Of a stretch of DNA of 64,000 nt, positions 27,360-36,074 are shown piece by piece. The stretch spans positions 372,001 to 436,000 of the forward strand of contig CAMWNI010000001.1 of NCBI GenBank assembly GCA_947175545.1. The letters run 5' to 3'. The stretch is from an uncultured Porphyromonadaceae bacterium (GTDB taxonomy: Bacteria > Bacteroidota > Bacteroidia > Bacteroidales > Muribaculaceae). How positions within the stretch are numbered: the stretch's first letter is position 1; each line of letters starts with the position of its first letter. The position numbers and the translations under genes are program-made. The notes under the pieces are model-generated. The model searched no databases. It was not told the DNA's origin and was given only the letters and a program-made list of their open reading frames with translations.

Positions 27360-28379
27360 ATGGGTTTATTTTCGTTGACTAAGGAAATCGCGATTGACCT
27401 GGGAACAGCCAATACGATTATTCTTCATAATGATAAGATAGTCATTGACGAACCTTCGATTGTCGCCATTGACAAGACAACTCAGAAGCCTATTGCTGTC
27501 GGCAAGGAGGCACACATGATGCAGGGTAAGGAAAACCCGAACATCCAGACAATACGTCCGCTCCGCCAGGGTGTGATTGCTGATTTCAACGCAGCCGAGA
27601 TGATGATTCGCGGCCTGGTCAAGAAGTCAAGCAGTGCGCGTGGCTGGTTCTCGCCGTCGCTGCGCATGGTTGTAGGCATTCCGAGCGGCTCGACTGAAGT
27701 GCAGATTCGCGCCGTGCGAGACTCAAGCGAGCATGCGGGCGGACGTGACGTTTACATGATTTACGAGCCGATGGCTGCCGCTCTGGGTATTGGTCTTGAC
27801 GTTGAGGCTCCTGCAGGCAACATGATTGTTGACATAGGCGGCGGTACAACTGAAATCGCCGTCATCTCTCTCGGCGGCATCGTGACCAACAAGTCAATCC
27901 AGATTGCGGGCGATGACCTGACCGAAGACATTATCGGCCACATGCGTCGCGCCCATAATCTGCGTGTCGGTGAGCGCACGGCCGAACAGATTAAGATTCA
28001 CGTCGGCTCAGCCCTGACCGAACTTGAAAATCCGCCGGAAGACTACGTTGTTCACGGTCCGAATCACATCACTGCCCTGCCTATGGAGGTCCCCGTGAGC
28101 TATCAGGAAATCGCTCACTGCCTCGAAAAGTCAATCTCAAAAATCGAAGCTGCCGTTCTGAATGCACTCGAGCAGACTCCGCCGGAGCTTTATGCTGACA
28201 TTGTTAAGAATGGCATCTGGCTTGCCGGCGGTGGCGCAATGATTCGCGGCCTTGACAAGCGACTGACCGACAAAATCGGCATCCAGTTCCACGTTGCCGA
28301 CGATCCGCTGCTCTCCGTTGCCCGCGGTACGGCTGTCGCGCTTAAGAACATTGACAAGTTCTCCTTCCTGATCCGCTGA
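27360..28379 (+). CDS. mreB: rod shape-determining protein MreB
   Basis: The 339-residue bacterial actin homologue polymerises under the inner membrane and guides the elongasome. Actin-fold nucleotide motifs are clear: phosphate 1 'AIDLGTANTIIL', connect 1 'GVIADFNAAEMMIRG', phosphate 2 'MIVDIGGGTTEIAVISLGG' and adenosine motif 'IWLAGGGAMIRGLDKRL'. The N-terminal amphipathic 'MGLFSLTKE' is typical. First gene of the rod-shape cluster; mreC begins in its stop codon. No consensus -7 box was found in the AT-rich upstream stretch. Confidence 0.97.
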   Translation: MGLFSLTKEIAIDLGTANTIILHNDKIVIDEPSIVAIDKTTQKPIAVGKEAHMMQGKENPNIQTIRPLRQGVIADFNAAEMMIRGLVKKSSSARGWFSPSLRMVVGIPSGSTEVQIRAVRDSSEHAGGRDVYMIYEPMAAALGIGLDVEAPAGNMIVDIGGGTTEIAVISLGGIVTNKSIQIAGDDLTEDIIGHMRRAHNLRVGERTAEQIKIHVGSALTELENPPEDYVVHGPNHITALPMEVPVSYQEIAHCLEKSISKIEAAVLNALEQTPPELYADIVKNGIWLAGGGAMIRGLDKRLTDKIGIQFHVADDPLLSVARGTAVALKNIDKFSFLIR

Positions 28380-29236
28380 TGCGGCAATTGGTGGAGTTCT
28401 TCATGCGCCATGGCGCATGGTTTACATTCCTTCTGCTGGCGGGAATCAGCTGCGTGATGCTTTTTCGCGGCAATCCCTACCAGCAGGCGGTCTACATGAC
28501 GTCGGCGGGAGCTGTCAGCTCAAGCGTCTACAATGCCGCGAACTCCGTTACCGGCTATTTTCATCTGCGTTCAATCAACGATGACCTTCAGGAGCGTCTG
28601 TCGGCGTTGGAAATCGAAAACCTCTCGCTTCGGCGGCGTCTCCAGCGGGCCGACGAGATGGCCTATGCTGACACAGTCACGCCCGATTCGGCCCTGACCC
28701 CTTATCGCTTCATAACTGCGCGTGTCATTAATAATTCGATTGCTCATAGCAATAACTTCCTGACGATTAATCGTGGAAGTGACGACGGCGTCCGGCCTGA
28801 AATGGGTGTCGTTGACCAGAATGGCATCGTCGGCATTGTGAATGTTACCGGCCGACACACGGCGCGAGTCATCTCGCTGCTCAATAGCGACCTGCGTCTG
28901 AGCTGCAAGGTAAAGGGATCCGATGCGTTTGGCTCGCTCGTCTGGGACGGACGCTCGCCGCGGCTTGCCGTGCTTGAAGAACTTCCGCGCCATGTTGAGT
29001 TTGCAATCGGCGATACAATAATCACGTCGGGCTATTCGGTTGTCTTCCCTGAGGGTATTCCCGTCGGGGTTGTCGTCGAACAGTCGCGTGACGTGGACGA
29101 TAACTTTTACTCGCTGAAGGTTGAGCTGCTGACGGATTTCGCCACACTCTCGACCGTCCGGGTTATTGAAAACTTCCTCAAAGAGGAAATCGAAGAGGTC
29201 GAGACTGACCTCGTCAACACTTCCGGAAAATTCTAA
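28379..29236 (+). CDS. mreC: rod shape-determining protein MreC
   Basis: The 285-residue periplasmic elongasome protein has one N-terminal membrane helix (WFTFLLLAGISCVMLF). A coiled coil follows at about residues 60-100 ('DDLQERLSALEIENLSLRRR'). The MreC beta-barrel core contains 'SHN'-type 'IAHSNNFLTINRGSDDGVRPEMGVVDQNG' and 'GDTIITSGYSVVFPEGIPVG'. MreC links MreB and MreD to PBP2. It overlaps mreB by one base. Unusually, mreD does not follow directly; rlmN and a glycosyltransferase gene intervene. Confidence 0.95.
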   Translation: MRQLVEFFMRHGAWFTFLLLAGISCVMLFRGNPYQQAVYMTSAGAVSSSVYNAANSVTGYFHLRSINDDLQERLSALEIENLSLRRRLQRADEMAYADTVTPDSALTPYRFITARVINNSIAHSNNFLTINRGSDDGVRPEMGVVDQNGIVGIVNVTGRHTARVISLLNSDLRLSCKVKGSDAFGSLVWDGRSPRLAVLEELPRHVEFAIGDTIITSGYSVVFPEGIPVGVVVEQSRDVDDNFYSLKVELLTDFATLSTVRVIENFLKEEIEEVETDLVNTSGKF

Positions 29237-29238
29237 GA

Positions 29239-30261
29239 ATGGACACTAAGAAGCCACTGATAGGGCTGACTCCGGCCGAGCTGCGCGAAGTCGCGGTCGA
29301 ATGCGGGTTGCCCGCTTTTGCCGCCAAGCAGATTGCGCGGCGTATTTACGTTAACCGATGCAAGTCAATCGAAGAGATGACCGAGTTGTCCAAGCGTGGC
29401 CGCGAGACGCTTGCCGCGTACTATTGTCTCGGCCTTGAACCGCCCAAGGCGGCCGCCAAAAGCAGCGACGGCACGGTTAAGTATCTTTTCGAGGGTGAAG
29501 GCGGCCGCGACGTCGAGGCTGTCTACATCCCGGACAAAGAGCGCGCCACGCTCTGCATATCCTCGCAGGCCGGCTGTCGCATGGGCTGCACGTTCTGCAT
29601 GACCGGACGCCAGGGATTCCACGGAAATCTTGCTGCCAGCCGTATTCTCAACCAGATTCTGAGCATTCCCGAGTCGGAAAAGTTGACCAATCTGGTCTTC
29701 ATGGGTATGGGCGAGCCAATGGATAACCTTGACGCTGTCCTGAGGGTAATTGAAATCCTGACCGCTCCCTGGGGCCTTGCCTGGAGTCCGAAGCGCATAA
29801 CGGTTTCTTCAATCGGCAAGGTTGACGAGTTGCGACGCCTGCTGGACCAGACCAAGGTCCACGTGGCCCTGAGTATTCATTCGCCTTTCAGCGACGAGCG
29901 CGCCGGCCTGATGCCGGTTGAGCGCGTGTGGCCCGTTACACGCGTGTTGGAACTCATGCGCGGGTATGACTTTGCCCATCAGCGCCGTTTGACGGTCGAG
30001 TACATTATCTGGAACCGGATTAACGATGACATGCGCCACGCCGACGCCCTTGCGCGGCTTCTGCGCGGCATGGATGTGCGTGTCAACCTTATCCGCTATC
30101 ACGCCCTTCCTGACGCGCCGCATCTGCAGCCCGCCCCGGAAAATGTGATGGTGGCTTTTCGTGACCGTCTGAATGACAAAGGCGTGACTGCGACAATCCG
30201 AGCCAGCCGCGGCGAGGATATTCAGGCTGCGTGCGGCATGCTTTCCGGTAAAGCGAAATGA
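29239..30261 (+). CDS. rlmN: 23S rRNA (A2503-C2)/tRNA methyltransferase RlmN
   Basis: The 340-residue radical-SAM enzyme methylates C2 of A2503 in 23S rRNA and A37 of some tRNAs. The cluster-binding CxxxCxxC is at Cys113, Cys117 and Cys120 ('CRMGCTFCMTG'). The second conserved Cys that becomes the methyl-carrier intermediate is Cys332 in 'QAACGML'. 'VFMGMGEPMDNLD', 'SSIGKVDELRRL' and 'ALSIHSPFSDERAGLMP' are family segments. It begins 2 nt after the mreC stop and ends inside the start of the next gene, so it is embedded in the mre operon. Confidence 0.96.
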   Translation: MDTKKPLIGLTPAELREVAVECGLPAFAAKQIARRIYVNRCKSIEEMTELSKRGRETLAAYYCLGLEPPKAAAKSSDGTVKYLFEGEGGRDVEAVYIPDKERATLCISSQAGCRMGCTFCMTGRQGFHGNLAASRILNQILSIPESEKLTNLVFMGMGEPMDNLDAVLRVIEILTAPWGLAWSPKRITVSSIGKVDELRRLLDQTKVHVALSIHSPFSDERAGLMPVERVWPVTRVLELMRGYDFAHQRRLTVEYIIWNRINDDMRHADALARLLRGMDVRVNLIRYHALPDAPHLQPAPENVMVAFRDRLNDKGVTATIRASRGEDIQAACGMLSGKAK

Positions 30262-31151
30262 TCAGTGTTGTCATTCCGGTTCGTAACCGCGAGGCTATAG
30301 TTGGGCGTACGCTTGACTCGATTGTGGCGCAGACACGCGCGGCTGACCAGATTATTCTTGTTGACAACGGTTCGACGGACGGCTCTCTGCGCGTTATGCG
30401 GGAGTTTGCTGCCGCACGGCCGAATGTGACAGTTCTGTGCGAACCGCGCCCTGGAGCCGCCGAGGCTCGCAATTGCGGACTTGGGGCTGTCACGGAGGAG
30501 TATGTTGCGTTTTTTGATAGTGATGACACGATGGCTCCGCGTCATCTTGAGCAGATTTGCAGTGAGCTGGTGCGCCTTGGGCGTCCGGAAATCGGAGCGT
30601 TCGGTATGGAGCGCGTCGGCCTTGACGGCTCGGTTATTCGCAAGCCGTTCCGCTCCGGTGATCCGATGTTCAACCATATATTCCATGCGATTCTGTCGAC
30701 TCAGCGCTACGTTGTCCGCACTGAATTTATCCGGTCGGCTGGAGGCTGGGCTGAGCAGACTCCTGTCTGGGATGACTATTTGCTCGGCATCATGCTTCTT
30801 GCGCGCGGTCCGCGCGTTGAGGAGCTGAAGCTTGATGCACCCGTGAGGATGTATGCGCAGCTTGAGAGCATTACCGGCGTGGACTTCGCTTCGAAGGCGG
30901 GGCAATGGGAATCTGTGCTTGACCGCTGCGAAGATTTTTTGAGATGTTCAGGTATGGAATCATATGCGTCGCTGATTGACTATCGGCGGGCAATTCTTGC
31001 AGGCGAGTATCGCAAGGAGGGGCGCCCGGAGCTGGTCGGCAATCTCACGTCAACTCCACTGATGCGTCTGTTGGCACGATATGTTGCCATGGGCGGCCGC
31101 GGCGTTGCTGACATTGCCGCTTTAGTCAGGCATTTTTGCTTGCGCAGATAA
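30258..31151 (+). CDS. family 2 glycosyltransferase
   Basis: The 297-residue GT-A enzyme has no membrane segments. '[22 protein letters not shown]' starts the nucleotide-sugar fold, 'ILVDNGSTDGSL' follows, and the metal site is 'AFFDSDDTMAPRH'. An acceptor-side 'WAEQTPVWDDYLLGIMLLARG' segment is present. It overlaps rlmN by 4 nt (ATGA) and is followed by the mreD promoter inside its short downstream gap. Position in the rod-shape cluster suggests an envelope glycan role but sequence does not say which. Confidence 0.85.
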   Translation: MISVVIPVRNREAIVGRTLDSIVAQTRAADQIILVDNGSTDGSLRVMREFAAARPNVTVLCEPRPGAAEARNCGLGAVTEEYVAFFDSDDTMAPRHLEQICSELVRLGRPEIGAFGMERVGLDGSVIRKPFRSGDPMFNHIFHAILSTQRYVVRTEFIRSAGGWAEQTPVWDDYLLGIMLLARGPRVEELKLDAPVRMYAQLESITGVDFASKAGQWESVLDRCEDFLRCSGMESYASLIDYRRAILAGEYRKEGRPELVGNLTSTPLMRLLARYVAMGGRGVADIAALVRHFCLRR

Positions 31152-31162
31152 AATTTAATCAT

Positions 31163-31170
31163 TAACTTTG
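31163..31170 (+). promoter_or_regulatory. internal promoter (-7 box) before mreD
   Basis: TAACTTTG lies 10 nt before the mreD ATG, so mreD-mrdA-rodA can probably be transcribed separately from mreBC with a leader of only a few bases. Confidence 0.55.
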
Positions 31171-31180
31171 CGATTGAATT

Positions 31181-31705
31181 ATGTCAAAGACGAGTTTGCA
31201 GTTTACGTTGATGTTCATTGTGATGGTGATTGCCCAGAGCGTCATCTTCAACAGGTTGGTGCTGTTTTCCGTGGCGCTGGCTTTCGTGTTCATCTATTTT
31301 ATAATTAAACTGCCCGTGACGCTCGGAGCGTCGAAGGTCATGGCGCTTTCGTTTTTGCTCGGCTTATGTGTTGACATTTTTTCGGACACTCCCGGAATCA
31401 ATTCGCTTGCCTGCACTTGTCTCGGAGGCTGTCGCCACACGGTTTTGCGGCTTTACGTTCCACGAGAAGATGACGTCACTCACCGGATTCCGTCAATGCG
31501 TACCCTCGGGGCGGCGGTCTTTTCGAAATATGTAGTGACCATGTCATTGTTTTATTGTCTGATGGTTACGCTGATTGAAGCGTTTGCGTTTTTCCATCCG
31601 CTGCTGATGCTTGAGCGCATTGTTGCGTCAACGCTGCTTACATCGCTGCTGATTTTAGGAATTGACTCGATTTCTTCACGCTCTGAATTCGCCTCTGCCT
31701 CGTGA
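31181..31705 (+). CDS. mreD: rod shape-determining protein MreD
   Basis: The 174-residue inner-membrane protein has about five or six hydrophobic helices: 'FTLMFIVMVIAQSVIF', 'LVLFSVALAFVFIYFII', 'VMALSFLLGLCVDIF', 'YVVTMSLFYCLMVTLIEAF' and 'ASTLLTSLLILGI'. The 'GLCVDIFSDTPGINSLACTCLGGCRHTVL' segment matches the conserved MreD 'G...D...G.....A......' region. Identification rests on this and on position before the PBP2 gene, whose GTG start overlaps its stop (GTGA). Confidence 0.88.
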   Translation: MSKTSLQFTLMFIVMVIAQSVIFNRLVLFSVALAFVFIYFIIKLPVTLGASKVMALSFLLGLCVDIFSDTPGINSLACTCLGGCRHTVLRLYVPREDDVTHRIPSMRTLGAAVFSKYVVTMSLFYCLMVTLIEAFAFFHPLLMLERIVASTLLTSLLILGIDSISSRSEFASAS

Positions 31706-33570
31706 GAAAAGATTACAGTCTTGAAAAACGGAAATATGTGGTTGGCGGCTTTGTGGTTCTCATTGCCGTCATCTATATTATACGGCTTTTTACCCTTCAG
31801 GTTGCCGAGGATAAATATAAGGTCTTTGCTGAAAATAATGCGTTTTTGCGTAAGGTCCAGTATCCGAGCCGCGGCCTGATGTATGACCGCAACGGCGAGC
31901 TGGTCGTTTACAATCAGCCGGCTTATGACGTCATGATGATTCCGCGCGACATGAAGGGAGTGGACACTCTTGACTTCTGTCGGACGGTCGGCATCACGCG
32001 CGAGCAGTTCGACCAGCGAATTGACGAAATGAAGAAGTCGCCGGGCTATTCCGTCTACACTCCTCAGCGATTTATGACTCACCTGACCGCGCGCGACTAC
32101 GGGCGCCTTCAGGAGAAGCTCTATCGTTATCCAGGGTTTTACACTCAGAAGCGCATCCTGCGCCAGTATAACTACAAAGCGGCGGCCAACGTTCTTGGCA
32201 ACGTCCGCGAGGTTAACCAGGACGACATTGACCGCGACGAATATTACAAGCCCGGAGACTACACCGGTGACCTCGGGGTTGAAAAGAGCTATGAGAGGTA
32301 TCTGCGCGGCGATAAGGGCGTTGAGATTCTGATGCGCGATGCCTACGGGCGAATCCAGGGCCGCTTCGAGGAGGGGGCGCTTGACATGCCTCCTCATTCC
32401 GGGCGCAATCTGACTCTGAGTCTGGATATTAAGCTCCAGCAATATGCCGAGAGTCTTATGGTTAACAAAATCGGTGCGGTTGTCGCAATCGAGCCTAAGA
32501 CGGGTGAGATTCTCTGCATGGTTTCCTCGCCGACCTACGATCCGACGTTGCTCGTCGGTCGCGAGCGCGGCAAGAACTACCGCATGCTGGTCAGCAACGA
32601 CAATGCGGACCATCCGCTTTTTGACCGAGCGCTGATGGGTGCCTATCCTCCCGGTTCGACGTTTAAGCCGGGGCAGGCCTTAATCCTGCTTCAAGAGGGC
32701 ATCATTGACCTCAACACGGCTTATCCGTGTTATCACGGCTATATTAACGGCGGTCTGAAAGTGGGCTGTCACGGCCACGGTTCGCCGATTCCCGTCAAGC
32801 CGGCGTTGCAGACTTCATGTAATGCTTTTTTCTGCTGGGGCTTCAAGAATATGGTTGACCGGCGGTCGAAGTACGGTTCGAGCGCCAATGCGTTCGAGGT
32901 TTGGAAGAATCACCTTGTGCAGCTTGGCTACGGCTATAAGCTCGGAGTGGACATTCCGAACGAAGGCCGCGGATTCATACCGAATGCGAAGTTCTACGAT
33001 AAGTTCTACGGCGAGGGTCATTGGAGTGCCAACACGATTATTTCTGTTTCCATCGGTCAGGGCGAGGTGCTTGCAACTCCGCTTCAGATGGCCAATCTGT
33101 GTGCAACCATCGCCAATCGCGGACACTTCATAACGCCGCATGCTGTCAAGGCCATTCAGGACACTGTCATGCCCGAAGGATTGCTTGATGTCCGCACGCC
33201 TGACATTGACCGGAAATGGTTTGAGGCTGTGGCCGAGGGTATGCGCATGGCGGTTACCGGCGGTACATGCCGCACGGCCAATCTGCCTGACATTATGGTT
33301 GCGGGCAAGACCGGCACGGCACAGAACCCCCACGGCAAGGACCATTCGGCGTTTATCGGCTTCGCGCCTTACGACAATCCGCAGATTGCCGTTGCGGTCT
33401 ATGTTGAGAACGGAGGCTTCGGAGCCACTTACGGCGTGCCGATTGGCTCGCTTGTGATTGAAAAGTACATGAACGGCGAAATCTCTCCGGCCCGAAAGTA
33501 TATAGAAACCAATATGTTGAACGCCAACACCCGCGGAAACCGTGTCATTAAATCAAAACCGAAGGACTAA
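31702..33570 (+). CDS. mrdA: penicillin-binding protein 2 (elongasome transpeptidase)
   Basis: The 622-residue class B PBP cross-links peptidoglycan during elongation. It has an N-terminal membrane helix (VVGGFVVLIAVIYIIRLF) and a pedestal domain ('RGLMYDRNGELVVYNQPAYDVMM'). The transpeptidase domain carries the active-site Ser319 in S-T-F-K (319-322), SxN-like 'TSCNAFF' and K536-T-G-T539. Start is GTG 31702 overlapping the mreD stop. The rodA gene, its glycosyltransferase partner, follows with a 29-nt overlap. Confidence 0.96.
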   Translation: MRKDYSLEKRKYVVGGFVVLIAVIYIIRLFTLQVAEDKYKVFAENNAFLRKVQYPSRGLMYDRNGELVVYNQPAYDVMMIPRDMKGVDTLDFCRTVGITREQFDQRIDEMKKSPGYSVYTPQRFMTHLTARDYGRLQEKLYRYPGFYTQKRILRQYNYKAAANVLGNVREVNQDDIDRDEYYKPGDYTGDLGVEKSYERYLRGDKGVEILMRDAYGRIQGRFEEGALDMPPHSGRNLTLSLDIKLQQYAESLMVNKIGAVVAIEPKTGEILCMVSSPTYDPTLLVGRERGKNYRMLVSNDNADHPLFDRALMGAYPPGSTFKPGQALILLQEGIIDLNTAYPCYHGYINGGLKVGCHGHGSPIPVKPALQTSCNAFFCWGFKNMVDRRSKYGSSANAFEVWKNHLVQLGYGYKLGVDIPNEGRGFIPNAKFYDKFYGEGHWSANTIISVSIGQGEVLATPLQMANLCATIANRGHFITPHAVKAIQDTVMPEGLLDVRTPDIDRKWFEAVAEGMRMAVTGGTCRTANLPDIMVAGKTGTAQNPHGKDHSAFIGFAPYDNPQIAVAVYVENGGFGATYGVPIGSLVIEKYMNGEISPARKYIETNMLNANTRGNRVIKSKPKD

Positions 33571-35017
33571 TGCCGACCCATCTGCCTTTCGCTCGCTCGA
33601 CTGGCTGACGGTTGCTCTCTATCTGATAATGGTGGTGCTTGGTGCCATCAGCATCTATGCTGCGAGCTATGATTTCGACCATGCCTCGATTTTTTCCTTT
33701 GCCGAATTTTCGGGAAAGCAGTTTCGCTGGATCGGTCTGGGGTTGGTCATTGCTCTCGTAATCCTGCTGAGCGATTATCGGATTTATGAGACGTATGCTT
33801 ATCCGTTTTACGTCTTTATGCTTGTATTACTGGCGGTTACAATATTTATTGCGCCTGACACCAAGGGGTCACATTCGTGGCTGAAGTTCGGTCCGATGAG
33901 CCTGCAGCCCGCCGAGTTTGCCAAGTGTGCGACAGCGCTGGCGCTTGCAAAGCTCTTTTCCGGCTATAACTTCAGGCTGGCCGGCTCGTGGCATAATCTG
34001 TTCAAGGCTGTCGGGATTATTCTGGCGCCCGTCGTGCTGATTATTCTTCAGAAGGAGACGGGGTCGGCGCTGGCCTATATGGCATTGTTCTTCGTGCTTT
34101 ATCGCGAGGGCATGAGCGGCTTGATTATGCTTGCGGCGCTTGTGGCGGTCGTGATTTTCGTCGTTGCCGTCAAGTATACTGACCCGATGATTCTTGATAT
34201 GACCAAGGGGCAGTTTATTGTCATTGTGCTGACAATGCTGACTGCTTCGGCCATGTCCGGAATCTATGCGCGGTCGCTGGAGGTTATGCGTAATCTGACG
34301 CTTGGCTTCGGTGTCAGCATCGGGCTTGCTTTTCTTTGCAATTCGCTCGGGCTTCATTTGCCGTGGCTATGGTTCTTTATCGCAGTGATTGTGTTGGCAG
34401 GAGTCTACATGGTTCTGACCGGGTTGCGTAATCACCTTGGGCGGCTCTATGCCTGCGCTGTGTTTGCGGTCGGAGCGGTTGCGTTCAGTTTTTCTGTCAA
34501 TATGCTTTTTGACCATCTGGCGCCTCACCAGCAGAACCGTATCCTTGTTTCGCTCGGAATCAAGGCTGATCCGCGCGGCGCGGGCTATAATGTCAACCAG
34601 TCTATGATTGCTATTGGATCGGGAGGCGTTACGGGCAAGGGCTTTCTGAACGGAACGCAGACAAAGCTGAAGTATGTTCCCGAACAGCACACAGACTTTA
34701 TTTTCTGCACTATCGGCGAGGAAGAGGGTTTTGTCGGCACTACGGCCGTCATTGTACTGTTTCTGGCGCTGATTCTGAGAATCCTGACCATTGCGGAGCG
34801 CCAGCCTTCGACGTTTAGTCGCGTGTATGCTTACAGTGTGGCGTCGATTTTTATTTTTCATCTCTGCATCAATGTCGGGATGGTCATCGGGTTATGTCCG
34901 GTCATCGGCATTCCGCTTCCGTTTTTCAGTTATGGCGGTTCATCGCTGTGGGGCTTCACAATTCTGCTCTTTGTCCTGCTTCGTCTGGACTCCGCCCGCA
35001 AGCTGATAAGGCGTTGA
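33542..35017 (+). CDS. rodA: rod shape-determining SEDS glycosyltransferase RodA
   Basis: The 491-residue SEDS-family peptidoglycan polymerase has about ten membrane helices. Characteristic segments are 'KGSHSWLKFGPMSLQPAEFAKCATALALA', 'QKETGSALAYMALFFVLYREG', 'GYNVNQSMIAIGSGGVTGKGFLNGTQTKLKYVPEQHTDFIF' (the conserved extracellular loop) and 'GIPLPFFSYGGSS'. At 491 residues it is longer than the E. coli protein (370), from extra loops in the middle. The start is GTG 33542 inside mrdA; the nearby ATG at 33570 is out of frame. Confidence 0.95.
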   Translation: MSLNQNRRTNADPSAFRSLDWLTVALYLIMVVLGAISIYAASYDFDHASIFSFAEFSGKQFRWIGLGLVIALVILLSDYRIYETYAYPFYVFMLVLLAVTIFIAPDTKGSHSWLKFGPMSLQPAEFAKCATALALAKLFSGYNFRLAGSWHNLFKAVGIILAPVVLIILQKETGSALAYMALFFVLYREGMSGLIMLAALVAVVIFVVAVKYTDPMILDMTKGQFIVIVLTMLTASAMSGIYARSLEVMRNLTLGFGVSIGLAFLCNSLGLHLPWLWFFIAVIVLAGVYMVLTGLRNHLGRLYACAVFAVGAVAFSFSVNMLFDHLAPHQQNRILVSLGIKADPRGAGYNVNQSMIAIGSGGVTGKGFLNGTQTKLKYVPEQHTDFIFCTIGEEEGFVGTTAVIVLFLALILRILTIAERQPSTFSRVYAYSVASIFIFHLCINVGMVIGLCPVIGIPLPFFSYGGSSLWGFTILLFVLLRLDSARKLIRR

Positions 35018-35102
35018 AAAATACACAATTTAAAAACACATAATTTAATTAAAAGAGCAAATAATTACTCATTACTAATTACTAACTAATTCATGCTGAT
35101 TT

Positions 35103-35792
35103 ATGAATAAGCAGGCTGTTTCGGCGGCTATTATTGCCGTCAGTATTATCGTTTTAGGCTTTTGCATAAAAGCCGGGATTGACAACTTTTCGTTTCGTGA
35201 CCGCGTAGTGACTGTCCGCGGACTTGCCGAGCGCACGGTTGAGGCCGATTATGTAACCTGGCCGATGTCTTACTCCATTGCGGGCAATGACCTGCCGGAG
35301 CTTTATAACCGCATGCAGCGTTCCAACGATATTGTTGTGAAGTTTCTGACCGACAACGGGATTGACCGCGACGAGATTTCAGTTAATCCGCCGGACCTCT
35401 ATAACTCGGAGGGTAACGTTTATGGCGGCGACCGCGCGCGTTATCAGTATAACCTGAACGTGACAATCACTGTCGCAACCAGAAAAGTCGCTAAGGTGCG
35501 CGAGCTGCTCAACCGTCAGAGCGAACTGCTCAAGCAGGGTGTGGCCGCCAACAATAACTACATTAACTATCAGTTCACGGGGCTGAACTCTATCAAACCC
35601 GAGATGATTGCGGAGGCAACCAAGAACGCACGCGAGGCTGCTGACCGTTTCGCGCAGGACTCGGATTCGCGCGTCGGCAAGATCAAGACGGCCACACAGG
35701 GCCAGTTCAGCATTGAAAGCACTGACCAGTCAACGCCGAACATCAAAAATGTGCGTGTTGTTTCCTCAATTGTTTACTATCTGGAAGACTAA
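35103..35792 (+). CDS. SIMPL domain (DUF541) membrane-anchored protein
   Basis: The 229-residue protein has one N-terminal membrane segment ('AAIIAVSIIVLGFCIKAGI') and a periplasmic SIMPL/DUF541 domain. Supporting motifs are 'VTVRGLAERTVEADYVTWPMSYSI', 'SNDIVVKFLTDNGIDRDEISVNPPDLYN' and 'YQFTGLNSIKPEMIAEATKNAREAADRFAQDSDSRVGKIKTA'. Members have been linked to oxidative-stress phenotypes in other bacteria but have no defined biochemical role. It is preceded by an 85-nt AT-rich spacer without a clear promoter and followed 6 nt later by the SemiSWEET gene. Confidence 0.88.
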   Translation: MNKQAVSAAIIAVSIIVLGFCIKAGIDNFSFRDRVVTVRGLAERTVEADYVTWPMSYSIAGNDLPELYNRMQRSNDIVVKFLTDNGIDRDEISVNPPDLYNSEGNVYGGDRARYQYNLNVTITVATRKVAKVRELLNRQSELLKQGVAANNNYINYQFTGLNSIKPEMIAEATKNAREAADRFAQDSDSRVGKIKTATQGQFSIESTDQSTPNIKNVRVVSSIVYYLED

Positions 35793-35798
35793 AGGATT

Positions 35799-36074
35799 AT
35801 GGATGCAGCATCAATTGTAGGCTACATGGCCTCAATATGCATGATCTGCGGCTATTTGCCGCAGGCTGTGCAGACAATCCGCACGCGAGAGACCGATGGC
35901 ATTGCCATGCCGACGTTTCTGGCGCTTGGCGCGGGTTCGGTTCTGTTCGTTGCCCAGGGTATATTGATTGACAATATGCCGATTGTTCTGGCCAATACGA
36001 TAACGACTATCTGCTCGGTCATCATCACCATCATCAAATTGCGCAACGACCGACGCAAACGGCGGTTAAAGTAA
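35799..36074 (+). CDS. SemiSWEET / PQ-loop sugar transporter
   Basis: The 91-residue protein is a half-SWEET with three predicted helices ('IVGYMASICMICGYLPQAVQ', 'PTFLALGAGSVLFVAQGIL', 'PIVLANTITTICSVIITII'). The PQ motif is in 'GYLPQAVQTIRTRETDGI' and the central 'N' near the third helix is in place. SemiSWEETs dimerise to move sugars across the inner membrane. It ends 9 nt inside the convergent ruvA gene. Confidence 0.88.
   Translation: MDAASIVGYMASICMICGYLPQAVQTIRTRETDGIAMPTFLALGAGSVLFVAQGILIDNMPIVLANTITTICSVIITIIKLRNDRRKRRLK

Noticed and set aside
31552-32613. 353-residue frame opposite mreD/mrdA
   Set aside because: Antisense to strongly conserved genes; composition follows the reverse complement of their codons.
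35018-35102. AT-rich spacer before the SIMPL gene as a possible mobile repeat or promoter
   Set aside because: Low-complexity sequence with no matching -7 box or inverted ends; nothing specific can be supported.
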